Source of the DNA: Salegentibacter_A chungangensis
GTDB taxonomy: Bacteria; Bacteroidota; Bacteroidia; Flavobacteriales; Flavobacteriaceae
Length of the DNA stretch: 64,000 bases
Direction of reading: 5' to 3'
Assembly (NCBI RefSeq): GCF_042678405.1
Contig: NZ_JBHTLI010000001.1
Span: 2,046,001 to 2,110,000, forward strand
A program made the position numbers and the translations under genes. Below the pieces are notes generated by a model that worked only from the letters and a program-made list of their open reading frames with translations, did no database searches and was not told where the DNA came from. This document shows positions 51,397-60,457 of this stretch, piece by piece. Numbering within the stretch: position 1 is the first letter of the stretch; the number at the start of each line of letters is the position of its first letter.

Positions 51397-52320
51397 ATGA
51401 GCAATCAGACAGATAAACAGATACCGAGAATCATTGGTAAATATACCAGTGGAAATAAGGGCCCATTACTCTTTGTTACCGCGGGAATCCACGGAAATGA
51501 GCCAAGCGGTCTCAAAGCTCTTGAAAGGGTGTTTTCTGAACTTGAGAGAACCAAACCTGAAATAAATGGTACTATCCTGGGAGTTTCCGGAAATAAGGAA
51601 GCCCTGAATAGGAATGTTCGCTATATAGATGAAGACCTTAACCGAACCTGGACCGAAGAGAACATAAAGCAAAAGAAATCCGAAACCCACGAGCAAAAGG
51701 AGATGTGGGAAATAATTGAGGTGCTTAAAGAATATTCCGAAGAAGACTTCACGAAGCGGTATTTTATAGATTGCCACACTACTTCTTCAGACAGTCTGCC
51801 TTACGTTTCGGTTCAGGAGGTGAATGATAATGATAAATGGGCACACCGCTTCCCTACTTATATTGTTCGGGGATTCAGTGATATAATTACCGGAGATTGC
51901 GATCATTACCTTAGCCGCATCGGGATGACAGGTTTTGTATTTGAAGCAGGGCAACACGAGAGCGAAAGCTCGGTAGAAAACCACGAAGGAGTGATCTGGC
52001 TTGCCCTAAAGGAAGGTTTAGGCCTGGATATTGAACAGCTCTCTACCTATCCTGAATGTGTGACCCGGTTTTCTGAAAAGAACGCGCCAACACAACGCAC
52101 TTTTGAGATAGAGTACCGTCACGGACTTAAGGACAATGGTGAATTTAAAATGGAGCCCGGGTTCCAGAATTTCCAGGAGATCAAAAAAGGAGAGCTGCTG
52201 GCGATGCAGAATGGCGAAGAGCTTCGAAGCAGATGGAATGCCAGAATATTTATGCCCCTGTATCAGTCACAGGGCAATGATGGTTTTTTCGTCATTAAAG
52301 AAGTAGAAGCAGGATCATAA
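51397..52320 (+). CDS. Succinylglutamate desuccinylase/aspartoacylase-like zinc hydrolase
   Basis: A 307-residue M14-related enzyme. TAGIHGNEPSGLKALE supplies the first His and Glu zinc ligands, YIDEDLNRTW is the DLNR motif, YFIDCHTTSSDSLP gives the second His, and VFEAGQHESESSVENHEG the catalytic Glu. The family removes acyl groups from N-acyl amino acids. No arginine-succinyl pathway gene is near, so the substrate is probably the product or precursor of the ATP-grasp ligase 11 bases upstream. A strong terminator ends the operon. Confidence 0.87.
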   Translation: MSNQTDKQIPRIIGKYTSGNKGPLLFVTAGIHGNEPSGLKALERVFSELERTKPEINGTILGVSGNKEALNRNVRYIDEDLNRTWTEENIKQKKSETHEQKEMWEIIEVLKEYSEEDFTKRYFIDCHTTSSDSLPYVSVQEVNDNDKWAHRFPTYIVRGFSDIITGDCDHYLSRIGMTGFVFEAGQHESESSVENHEGVIWLALKEGLGLDIEQLSTYPECVTRFSEKNAPTQRTFEIEYRHGLKDNGEFKMEPGFQNFQEIKKGELLAMQNGEELRSRWNARIFMPLYQSQGNDGFFVIKEVEAGS

Positions 52321-52322
52321 AT

Positions 52323-52350
52323 AAAAAAGGGAGCAATTGCTCCCTTTTTT
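52323..52350. terminator. Bidirectional terminator, perfect palindrome
   Basis: GGGAGCAATTGCTCCC is a perfect inverted repeat flanked by six A on the left and a T run on the right. It terminates both the DUF1704 operon and the convergent lactonase gene, whose stop codon starts at its edge. Confidence 0.92.
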
Positions 52351-53504
52351 TATTCAAATTCTATACACACCGGTGTTTTGACTTTTACAGGTTCATCTAG
52401 TACCCTTAATGTACCATTGGAATTATCGATTTTATAAGTCGTAATATTTCCGGAATCCTGGTTTGCGGCATATAAATAATTCCCGTCAGGTGAAATTGCA
52501 AAGTTTCTTGGTGCTTTTCCTTTTGTTGAATTATACTCCAGAGCCCTTAATTTACCTGAATTCTTTTCAACCGAAAAAGAAGCTATACTGTTATGCCCCC
52601 TGTTAGAAACATAAAGATATTTCCCTGAGGGATGTAAATGAATGTCGGCCGCTGCGCTTTCTCCGGAAAAATCTGCGGGTAAAGAAGAGATGTTCTGGAT
52701 AATTTCAAGCCCTCCATTTTCCCTGATCTTATAAACCGTAACCGAATTATTCAGCTCATTTATGGAATAGGCATACTCATTATTCTTACCAAAGCTGAAG
52801 TGCCTTGGCCCGGCTCCTTCTTCCAGTTCAACGAATTTCTGCTTGTGTGGCACCAGTTTATTTTTTTTTTCATCCAGATCAAAGATCCAGATCTTATCAC
52901 TCCCAAGGTCTGCGACATAAGCCTGCTTGTTATTGGAGGAAACACTTACCGAATGTGCGTGTGAATTATCTCCTTCAAGGCTTATCTTTTGCAGTGTTTT
53001 GAGGCTGCCATCATCCTTTCTTTCATACATCATTACCACTCCCCCAACATAATTGGAAACAAAAATATATTTTCCGGTTTTATCTATTCCTATATGGCAG
53101 GGCGCAAAGGCACCTGTGGGAAGTTTACTGAGTTCCTTAAGCGAATTATCTTCGGCAATGCTAAATGAATAAATAAATCCGCTTTCAGCATCTCCCGGAC
53201 CTAATTCACTCACTGCATACAGGTTCTTATTATCAGGTGAGACTTTTACAAATGAGGGATTAACAACTTCCGCCACCGTTCGCAGAATTTTAAGGGCCCC
53301 GGTTTCAGAATTTTGCTGCATCAGGTAAATTCCTTCTGCCTTTCCGTCTACGTGGCCTTCTTTCTTAGTATAGGTGCCAATATAGACCGCCTTTGTCCCA
53401 ATTTCTTTTCCTGATTCTGATCTTTTTGTTTTCTGGCCACAGGAAACAATGCTGCTTAGAACAAGGGCGCCAATTATTGAAATGCTGAGTTTAGGAAATT
53501 TCAT
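52350..53504 (-). CDS. Lactonase family (YbhE-type beta-propeller) lipoprotein
   Basis: A 384-residue seven-bladed propeller protein. The N-terminus is a lipoprotein signal (SIIGALVLSSIVSCGQ), so it sits in the envelope. AVYIGTYTKKEGHVDGKAEG starts the propeller and repeats such as HPSGKYLYVSNRGHNSIASF and SPDGNYLYAANQDSGNITTY mark successive blades. Cytosolic relatives are 6-phosphogluconolactonases; an exported lipoprotein copy more likely acts on another lactone. It is a single gene with convergent terminator. Confidence 0.85.
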   Translation of the reverse strand: MKFPKLSISIIGALVLSSIVSCGQKTKRSESGKEIGTKAVYIGTYTKKEGHVDGKAEGIYLMQQNSETGALKILRTVAEVVNPSFVKVSPDNKNLYAVSELGPGDAESGFIYSFSIAEDNSLKELSKLPTGAFAPCHIGIDKTGKYIFVSNYVGGVVMMYERKDDGSLKTLQKISLEGDNSHAHSVSVSSNNKQAYVADLGSDKIWIFDLDEKKNKLVPHKQKFVELEEGAGPRHFSFGKNNEYAYSINELNNSVTVYKIRENGGLEIIQNISSLPADFSGESAAADIHLHPSGKYLYVSNRGHNSIASFSVEKNSGKLRALEYNSTKGKAPRNFAISPDGNYLYAANQDSGNITTYKIDNSNGTLRVLDEPVKVKTPVCIEFE

Positions 53505-53528
53505 TTAAAGGTTTTTGTTGAAATAAAT

Positions 53529-54611
53529 TTAGAGCCACTTCTTTCGTTTAAAATAGTATAACATTAGAAGGAATATGATGATCATAACACCCCAAAGCAC
53601 AAAGTAACTGTATCTCCATTGCAATTCAGGAATGTACTCAAAATTCATCCCGTAGATTCCCGCAATAAAAGTTAACGGAATAAAAATGGAAGCCATAATC
53701 GTAAGTACTTTCATCACCTCATTCATCTTATTGCTGATGGTGGTCATATACATATCCATAAGCCCCCAGATCATTTCCCTATAGACATCAATATTTTCAG
53801 AGATCTGAATTATATGATCGTAAAGGTCACGAATATAACTGTTGGTCCTTTCCTGTACCAGCGGATGCTCCATCTTATCCAAACGGTTCACCACTTCCCT
53901 TAATGGGAATACCGCTCTTCTTATCCTTAATATCGTACGCTTAAGTTCCTGGATCTCAAAGGTGATATCATCATCTGGCTGCGAGGTAAAAAGCTGTTCT
54001 TCCAGGAGCTCTATCTTATCGCTTATCTCATCGATCACAAGAAAATAATTATCTATTATGGCATCCAGTAAGGCATACATCAGGTAATCTGCACCATTGG
54101 TCCTTATCCTCCCTTTACCCCTCGCGATACGTTCCCTGACCCCGTTAAACACATCGCCATCAGATTCCTGGAAGGTGAGCACATAATCTTTTCCAAGGAC
54201 CAGGCTTATATGTTCATTCTCCAGCTCCCCGTTATTTTTATGGTAAAGCATTTTGGCTACTATAAAAAGATAGTCCTGGTATTCATCAATTTTAGGTCGC
54301 TGGTTGGTATTTACAATGTCTTCCAGGATAAGCGGATGCAATTCATAATATTGCCCCAGTTTCTCGATTTCCGAAGTATTGGAAAGTCCGTCAATATTGA
54401 CCCAGGTGATATTATTTTCCTCTTCAAATCTAAAGGCATCTTCAGGGCTTTTTGAGGTATAATGCTCATAATTCTCCGCATTATAATCTATTACCTCCAG
54501 CTTGGTTTCGCTGGCTTCCTTGTGGCCTACATAAGTCACGGTTCCCGGAGCCTGATTGAGGGCTTTGGCAGATTTTGCCCTTTTTCGGGAATACCTTTTG
54601 CGTTTCGCCAT
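53529..54611 (-). CDS. corA: CorA-family magnesium/cobalt transporter
   Basis: A 360-residue channel. A cytosolic alpha/beta funnel (from AKALNQAPGTVTYVG) is followed by long helices (ELLEEQLFTSQPDDDITFEI) and two C-terminal membrane helices. AGIYGMNFEYIPEL includes the GMN selectivity signature between them, and the basic end YYFKRKKWL is typical. It is 24 bases upstream of the lactonase gene in the same direction, so the two may share a transcript. It is divergent from recQ. Confidence 0.93.
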   Translation of the reverse strand: MAKRKRYSRKRAKSAKALNQAPGTVTYVGHKEASETKLEVIDYNAENYEHYTSKSPEDAFRFEEENNITWVNIDGLSNTSEIEKLGQYYELHPLILEDIVNTNQRPKIDEYQDYLFIVAKMLYHKNNGELENEHISLVLGKDYVLTFQESDGDVFNGVRERIARGKGRIRTNGADYLMYALLDAIIDNYFLVIDEISDKIELLEEQLFTSQPDDDITFEIQELKRTILRIRRAVFPLREVVNRLDKMEHPLVQERTNSYIRDLYDHIIQISENIDVYREMIWGLMDMYMTTISNKMNEVMKVLTIMASIFIPLTFIAGIYGMNFEYIPELQWRYSYFVLWGVMIIIFLLMLYYFKRKKWL

Positions 54612-54746
54612 AGAGTGAAATTTTTATAAAAGTAATAATTATCGTTAAACGTAACTCAAATGCGGCTTATAAAGTTAACTGCGGGAGATTTGCCGGGTTT
54701 CTTTTTCTAATACTTCCGCGGGCTTCAGATTCTCTATTCTAAACCC

Positions 54747-54754
54747 TATTTTTG
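54747..54754 (+). promoter_or_regulatory. Probable -7 promoter element of recQ, very close to the start codon
   Basis: TATTTTTG matches TAnnTTTG and TTC lies 20 bases upstream. Only five bases separate it from the ATG, so transcription would begin at about the A of the start codon, which would give a leaderless message. Confidence 0.5.
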
Positions 54755-54759
54755 CCGCT

Positions 54760-56865
54760 ATGGAAGAAGCGAAAGTTTTAAGCACCCTTAAGGAATATTT
54801 TGGTTACGATAAGTTCAGACCTCTTCAGCAGAAGATCATAAATTCTGTTTTTGAAGGCAGAGACAATCTCGTAATTATGCCTACCGGTGGAGGTAAATCT
54901 ATCTGCTATCAGCTTCCGGCTATCCTTCTTCCACAGGTCACCCTGGTGATCTCTCCGCTTATCGCTTTAATGAAAGACCAGGTAGACGGCCTTACCGCTA
55001 ACGGTGTCCCGGCGGCATACCTTAACAGCAGCCAGGCAGTAGCAGATCAGGAAGCCATATTTCAGAAGATCGAAAAGAACGAACTTAAACTTCTATATGT
55101 AGCTCCTGAAAGCCTGCAGGTTATCGACAGGTTTCTTAGCGATGGCCTGGTGAGCCTTATTGCGATAGATGAAGCGCACTGCATTTCCAACTGGGGTCAC
55201 GATTTTCGTCCGGCCTATACCCAGCTAGGCTATTTGAAGAACCGCTTCCCTTCCACTCCAATGATCGCCTTAACGGCTACGGCAGATAAAGCGACCAGGA
55301 CCGATATTCTGAAACAGCTCAATATTCCAAAAGCGGAGAAACACATCGCTTCTTTTGACCGAAAGAACCTTAGCCTGGAAGTACGGCCGGGCATCAAAAG
55401 GTTCGAGCAGATCGCGAATTTCGTTGGCCAGCGAAAAAATGAAAGCGGCATCATTTATTGCCTAAGCCGAAAGACCACCGAAGAACTCGCGGCAAAACTG
55501 AAGGCTAAATCCTTTAAAGCTGAGGCCTATCACGCCGGGTTAAGCCACGATGAACGTATCAGGATTCAGGACGATTTTATAAACGACCATAGCCATATTA
55601 TTTGCGCTACCATTGCCTTTGGGATGGGAATCGATAAATCGAATATCCGCTGGGTGATCCATTATAATATGCCCAAGAATATGGAGGGGTATTACCAGGA
55701 AATAGGGCGTGCGGGAAGAGACGGGCTACCTTCTGACACCCTGTTGTTTCACAGTTATGCCGATGTGGTTCAGCTGCAGAAATTTGCTTCAAATGCCGCC
55801 AATGAAGAGGTGCAGCTGGCAAAACTTGACCGGATGAAGCAATACTCTGAAGCTTTATCCTGCCGGAGAAAGATCCTTTTGAACTATTTCGGGGAATTAA
55901 AACAGGAAGACTGCGGGAACTGTGATATCTGTAAAAATCCGCCTAAGTTCTTCAACGGAACCACCATCGCTCAAAAAGCCCTTTCCTGCATTTACAGGTT
56001 AAAAGGCGCTGAACCTATCACCACGGTGATCGATGTGCTGCGCGGTTCTCATAACGAAGCCGTCCTGAGCAGGAACTATCAGAACCTGAAAACCTATGCT
56101 GTGGGTAGTGATATTTCGTGGCATAACTGGCAGCAGTATATCATTCAGCTTATCAATCTTGGCTATGTGGAAATAGCTTTTCATAAAAAGAACCATCTTC
56201 AGCTTACTCCCCTTGCAAAAAATGTACTTTTTGAAGGTGAAAAGGTACAGCTTGCCAATGTCCCTGACCGTAAGGCTATCCAGGAACAGGCTGAAAAGAA
56301 AGCCGCCAGGACCAACAGCTCCCTGTTCGAAAAACTTCGTCAGTTAAGGCTGAAGATCGCCCGGGAAGAAGATATTCCGGCTTATCTCATCTTTAATGAC
56401 GCCACGCTTAAAGAAATGGAAAAAGAACGGCCAATGAGCGATGAGGAATTTATGCAGGTAAACGGGGTGGGCCGGCAAAAAATGCAGGATTACGGCTATC
56501 GCTTTATCAAGGAGATCATTGCATTCAGTAAGGAGAAAAGGGAAAAGAAAGGGGCTAAAAAAGGAAAGACCTATAAAGTTACGGGTGAGCTGTACAAGGA
56601 AGGGCTAAGTGTGGAAGAAATATCTGTAAAACGCAAACTCGCACCCACCACAATTTTCTCTCACCTGGTAAAACTCTACGATGACGGGGAAGATATAGAT
56701 CTCAGTAAGTTCGTGCCAGACTCAGATCTGCAAGCGGTAAAAAACGCCAAAGCCGAACTAAATGAACCGGGATCATTAAAAACTTATTATCTACATTTTG
56801 AGGAAGCAATAGATTATCAGACCATAAAACTTGCTCTTAAGATCCTGGAGAAAAAAGAAGCTTAA
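54760..56865 (+). CDS. recQ: ATP-dependent DNA helicase RecQ
   Basis: A 701-residue superfamily 2 helicase that unwinds DNA 3'->5' during recombination and repair. Motif I is MPTGGGKSICYQLP, motif II LIAIDEAHCISNWGHDFRP, and motif VI YYQEIGRAGRDGLPSD. The RQC zinc cysteines are CRR...CGNCDIC near 367-390. An HRDC domain follows (about 515-600, VNGVGRQKMQDYGY), and the last ~90 residues form a winged-helix-like tail (LYKEGLSVEEISVKRKLAPT). All domains are intact. It is convergent with truA with only 3 bases between them. Confidence 0.96.
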   Translation: MEEAKVLSTLKEYFGYDKFRPLQQKIINSVFEGRDNLVIMPTGGGKSICYQLPAILLPQVTLVISPLIALMKDQVDGLTANGVPAAYLNSSQAVADQEAIFQKIEKNELKLLYVAPESLQVIDRFLSDGLVSLIAIDEAHCISNWGHDFRPAYTQLGYLKNRFPSTPMIALTATADKATRTDILKQLNIPKAEKHIASFDRKNLSLEVRPGIKRFEQIANFVGQRKNESGIIYCLSRKTTEELAAKLKAKSFKAEAYHAGLSHDERIRIQDDFINDHSHIICATIAFGMGIDKSNIRWVIHYNMPKNMEGYYQEIGRAGRDGLPSDTLLFHSYADVVQLQKFASNAANEEVQLAKLDRMKQYSEALSCRRKILLNYFGELKQEDCGNCDICKNPPKFFNGTTIAQKALSCIYRLKGAEPITTVIDVLRGSHNEAVLSRNYQNLKTYAVGSDISWHNWQQYIIQLINLGYVEIAFHKKNHLQLTPLAKNVLFEGEKVQLANVPDRKAIQEQAEKKAARTNSSLFEKLRQLRLKIAREEDIPAYLIFNDATLKEMEKERPMSDEEFMQVNGVGRQKMQDYGYRFIKEIIAFSKEKREKKGAKKGKTYKVTGELYKEGLSVEEISVKRKLAPTTIFSHLVKLYDDGEDIDLSKFVPDSDLQAVKNAKAELNEPGSLKTYYLHFEEAIDYQTIKLALKILEKKEA

Positions 56866-56868
56866 AAT

Positions 56869-57663
56869 TTATAAATCCTGAAGTCCCAGTTTGTTAAGGA
56901 TCAGGCCTGAGGCAGGCACTATATAATCCATCTGGTATTCCCGGTTTTCGGGATTCAGGCTTTTTTCGATATCCTTAAGGCTTAACTCGCCTTTTCCTAC
57001 CTGAATAAGCGCTCCCATCATCAGTCTTACCTGGTGCCTTAAGAAGCCTTCGCCGTGTACGTGAAAGACATAGCTTTTCTCCGGGAAAAAACTGGCCGTT
57101 ATCTCAGTATTTTCAATGATCTCAGATTTTGCGATCTCCCTTTCGAATTTACTTTTATCAGATACCCGTACGCAGTAATTAATGAAATTGTGGCTGCCTT
57201 CAAAGAGTTTGGCGGCTTCCTTCATTTTTTCGATATCCAGATCGAACATAAAATTAGCCATCATCGGCGCGCAAAAAGGATGGTTCTTTTCTCCATAAGA
57301 AAAAAGATAGGCATACTCCTTAACCTTTGGATGCTGAATAATATTGAACGCGGCGTCCACTTCCTGAATAGAGGTTGCCCTGATGTCCTGGGGCAGATTA
57401 AGGTTGAAGGTTTTAAGGAATTCCTCCGGATCTTCCAGAGGTTCGTGATCCTTAAAAAGTTCGAAGGCAGATTCCTGAGCAGATACCATTGCATCGGTAC
57501 GGCTGGTCCCCAGGATCTTGATCTTGGCATCGGGCATCACCCAACGAAAGGTTTTAGTGATAAGCCCTTCAACGGTTTTTACATCCGGTTGTTTCTGCCA
57601 CCCGTGTAAACGGTAGCCCAGGTATTGAATCTTAATCAGGTAGAAATAGCGTTTGCGCTGCAA
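56869..57663 (-). CDS. TruA-family tRNA pseudouridine synthase, divergent
   Basis: A 264-residue protein with the TruA fold. The active-site stretch reads ILGTSRTDAMVSAQES and keeps the catalytic Asp of RTDA, but the usual AGRTDAGVHA is altered on both sides. GSHNFINYCV and GEGFLRHQVRLMMGALIQVG are TruA-like. TruA isomerises U38-U40 of tRNA anticodon arms. The altered motif suggests a paralogue that may have another target, with a canonical TruA elsewhere in the genome; this cannot be settled here. Confidence 0.8.
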   Translation of the reverse strand: MQRKRYFYLIKIQYLGYRLHGWQKQPDVKTVEGLITKTFRWVMPDAKIKILGTSRTDAMVSAQESAFELFKDHEPLEDPEEFLKTFNLNLPQDIRATSIQEVDAAFNIIQHPKVKEYAYLFSYGEKNHPFCAPMMANFMFDLDIEKMKEAAKLFEGSHNFINYCVRVSDKSKFEREIAKSEIIENTEITASFFPEKSYVFHVHGEGFLRHQVRLMMGALIQVGKGELSLKDIEKSLNPENREYQMDYIVPASGLILNKLGLQDL

Positions 57664-57924
57664 GAGTTTCAGTTTAAGGGCAAAGTTAAGAATTGACTGT
57701 GAACAACCTAAGTTATTTCAGGCATTAGATTTTCTTAAAAAAGAATTAAAAATCCGCAATAAACTGACCTTTTCAACAGCTTTATGTTAAAAAGTTAATT
57801 GGTTTTTCTTAATTAAATCATAATAAGTTTATATTTTAGCATCTCCCTACCTTATTAAAATTAGACATCAGTCTTCTCGAATTCCTCCCTACGGGTCTTT
57901 AGAAGTCTAAGCCCCTTTATTCTG
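57664..57924. other. AT-rich divergent intergenic region
   Basis: This 261-base gap separates divergent truA and the TPR gene and must hold both promoters. TATATTTTAG near 57832 on the plus strand is a weak -7-like sequence about 90 bases before the TPR gene. No hairpin, riboswitch or small ORF stood out. Confidence 0.35.
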
Positions 57925-58971
57925 ATGAAACAGCAGTTTTTAAACCTGGCCTTCATTCTGGCCATTTCCGTGGCTTTTGGCCAAACAACAGTAGATAGCA
58001 TTGTTAACAAGGGAATTGAATTTCACGACACGGGAGATTATCAATCAGCGATCGAAACCTACAAGAAGGCCCTGGAGATTGAACCGAATTCCAGCCTTGT
58101 GCACACCGAACTGGCAATGACCTATATGTACAACCAGGACTATGAAAATGCAATTAAGCATTCCGATCTTGTATTTGAACAGAACGGGGATCATTTGCTT
58201 CCCGCCTATATCACCAAAGCTTCTTCTCTGGACTATTTGGGAAAACCTGATGAAGCCATTTCTTTATTTCAGGAAGGCATAGAAAAATTCGGGGATCATT
58301 TCCTTCTTTTATATAATCTTGCCTACACCTACTACGAACAGGAAGAGTACGAAAAAGCGATTCCGATCCTGAAAAGGGGAATTGCCAGTAACCCGGACCA
58401 TTCCAGCAGCCATTTTCTTCTTGGGGAAATAATGAGTCTTCTTAACCGCAATGCTGAAAGCGTACTGAACCTTCACTACTTTCTGTTTCTCGAACCCAAT
58501 ACTGACCGCTCGGTTACCGCATTCAATATGCTTTTAAACAAGTACGGGGCAAATGTCAGCCAGGATGAAGAAAAAGAGAACCAGATCAATATTTCATTGG
58601 ATCCGGAGCAGTCTTCAGGTGAATTCGGGCCGGCCAACATGATGCTTTCTATGCTTGGAGCAACCAACATGATTGAAAAGAAAGAAGGCAAATCTGAAAT
58701 GGAATTATTTATCAGTAATACCGAAAGTGTCTTCAAGATCTTAGGAGAATTAAAAGATGATAATGAAAATTCAGGCCTTTACTGGGACTTCTATATTCCT
58801 TTCTTCCACGACCTGGCCAAGTCTGAACATTTGGAAACTTACTGCTATTACATCAGTCTTTCGGTTAACGATAAATCTCCGGAATGGTTGAATGAAAACT
58901 CAGAAAAAACCGAGGCTTTTGGTGACTGGCTGCAAGGCTTGAATACCGAAAATCAAGAAACTCAGAACTAA
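57925..58971 (+). CDS. Exported TPR-repeat protein
   Basis: A 348-residue protein with a signal peptide ending near VAFGQ. TPR units follow, for example GIEFHDTGDYQSAIETYKKA, YENAIKHSDLVFEQNGDHL and AYTYYEQEEYEKAIPILKRG, covering about residues 28-205. The C-terminal ~140 residues are non-repetitive and acidic (PEQSSGEFGPANMMLSMLGA). It likely scaffolds other envelope proteins. It heads a plus-strand series of membrane genes; the next gene starts 37 bases later. Confidence 0.82.
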   Translation: MKQQFLNLAFILAISVAFGQTTVDSIVNKGIEFHDTGDYQSAIETYKKALEIEPNSSLVHTELAMTYMYNQDYENAIKHSDLVFEQNGDHLLPAYITKASSLDYLGKPDEAISLFQEGIEKFGDHFLLLYNLAYTYYEQEEYEKAIPILKRGIASNPDHSSSHFLLGEIMSLLNRNAESVLNLHYFLFLEPNTDRSVTAFNMLLNKYGANVSQDEEKENQINISLDPEQSSGEFGPANMMLSMLGATNMIEKKEGKSEMELFISNTESVFKILGELKDDNENSGLYWDFYIPFFHDLAKSEHLETYCYYISLSVNDKSPEWLNENSEKTEAFGDWLQGLNTENQETQN

Positions 58972-59008
58972 GCTTTCTCCGGGCTGTTTCAAAATAAATT
59001 CAAAGAAA

Positions 59009-59716
59009 ATGTTCGAGACCATTATCACACCAAAATCTAAACTTATTTCCGGTTGGGCCTTAGGCTTACTGATTTCAATACTCCTGGCTTCATCGCCTGT
59101 AAGTGCACAGGTGATGCTAAATGACAGCCTGAGTATAAAGCTGAAAAAGGCAAAGGATATGTCTGACACCTTTAATCTAAGAAGCACCACAAAGCTTAAA
59201 AGTGATCAATTGACAAAGATCTTTGTTCGCTGCAAGGTGGATCCCCTGAACGATCAGCCTTTTGATGTCAACGCCTTTTCGGTGCTGGATACCGTCAACA
59301 AGGTCCGGTACAGGATGATCTCTTATCATGACTATAAAAATTTGATGGTCTTCAGAACGGGTGTTGCGAAATCCTATTTAAAGACTGAGATCCTTAACAA
59401 AAACGGGAAACCTGTATACGGGCTGCCTGATTATGATCCTGAGGTCTATGATAGTTTTGAGGATTATAATTTTGAAGGATACACCAATATCCAGATTCCT
59501 GTAAACTTCACCAAAGTGGTTCACGGTCATTTTGCAGGAAAACCATTATCTGACAAGGCAGAATTAAGCCTGATCTATTATAGCCCTACCGAGCTAAACC
59601 GATTTACGGCAGATATGGAATACTCAGTAATAATTTCAGCGAAAGAGCCTGTACTGGAGCTTTACTACGGAAAGAACAAGGTTTCGGAGTTGGATATAGA
59701 ATTCAAAGGGAAATAA
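59009..59716 (+). CDS. Exported protein of unknown function
   Basis: A 235-residue protein with a signal peptide after a long polar leader (GLLISILLASSPVSAQ at about 20-35). The mature part looks beta-rich (KSDQLTKIFVRCKVDPLNDQ, TNIQIPVNFTKVVHGHFAGK). No domain is recognised. Its position after the TPR gene and 26 bases before the Bax-inhibitor gene suggests co-transcription. Confidence 0.65.
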   Translation: MFETIITPKSKLISGWALGLLISILLASSPVSAQVMLNDSLSIKLKKAKDMSDTFNLRSTTKLKSDQLTKIFVRCKVDPLNDQPFDVNAFSVLDTVNKVRYRMISYHDYKNLMVFRTGVAKSYLKTEILNKNGKPVYGLPDYDPEVYDSFEDYNFEGYTNIQIPVNFTKVVHGHFAGKPLSDKAELSLIYYSPTELNRFTADMEYSVIISAKEPVLELYYGKNKVSELDIEFKGK

Positions 59717-59742
59717 AATAAGACTAACCCAATTCGTTCAAT

Positions 59743-60438
59743 ATGGAATCAAAACCTCTAATTTCAGAAAGCATAAAGGCTGATGTTGCCGGATTTATTA
59801 ACAAAGTGTACAACTGGATGGCTTTGGCCCTGCTCATTACGGGGCTGGTAGCCTGGACCGTTGCCTCCACCCCGGAAATGGCATATGCCATTGTCAGCAA
59901 CCAAATCCTATTTTTTGGATTGCTTATCGCCGAGGTGCTTTTGGTAGGATATATAAGCGGAGCCATTAACAAACTAAGCTCGCAAACGGCTATTCTCCTA
60001 TTCCTCCTGTATTCGGCCCTGAACGGCCTTACGCTGTCAGTGATCTTTCTTGCGTATACGGCAGGATCCATAGCCACCACCTTCTTTATATGCGCGGGGA
60101 CATTTACCATTATGAGCATTTATGGCTACACCACCAAAACCGACCTTACCCGGCTTGGAAACCTGGCTTTTATGGCACTTATAGGCCTGATCATAGCCTC
60201 CATAGTCAACTTCTTTCTAAAAAGTGAAATGCTTTACTGGATAGTCACTTATGTAGGGGTATTGATCTTTGTTGGGTTGGTAGCCTACGACACGCAAAAG
60301 ATCAAAAGAATTGGGGAAGCCGGTTTTGAAGCTGAAGAACAGGAACAGAAAAGTGCCGTTCTGGGAGCTTTAAGCCTTTACCTGGACTTTATCAACCTAT
60401 TCCTGTTTCTCCTAAGAATCTTCGGAAGAAGAAAGTAA
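59743..60438 (+). CDS. Bax inhibitor-1/YccA family membrane protein
   Basis: A 231-residue protein with seven membrane helices. FINKVYNWMALALLITGLVA starts the domain; GYTTKTDLTRLGNLAFMALIG is the characteristic central loop and YDTQKIKRIGEAG, SLYLDFINLFLFLLRIFGRR the conserved end. Family members leak calcium or respond to stress, and YbhL/YccA interact with FtsH. The role here is unknown. Confidence 0.93.
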   Translation: MESKPLISESIKADVAGFINKVYNWMALALLITGLVAWTVASTPEMAYAIVSNQILFFGLLIAEVLLVGYISGAINKLSSQTAILLFLLYSALNGLTLSVIFLAYTAGSIATTFFICAGTFTIMSIYGYTTKTDLTRLGNLAFMALIGLIIASIVNFFLKSEMLYWIVTYVGVLIFVGLVAYDTQKIKRIGEAGFEAEEQEQKSAVLGALSLYLDFINLFLFLLRIFGRRK

Positions 60439-60457
60439 CCAAGCTAAAACTAAAATT

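Noticed and set aside
57055..57609. 184-codon ORF antisense to the TruA-like gene
   Set aside because: It is a shadow of a supported gene and shows no motif.
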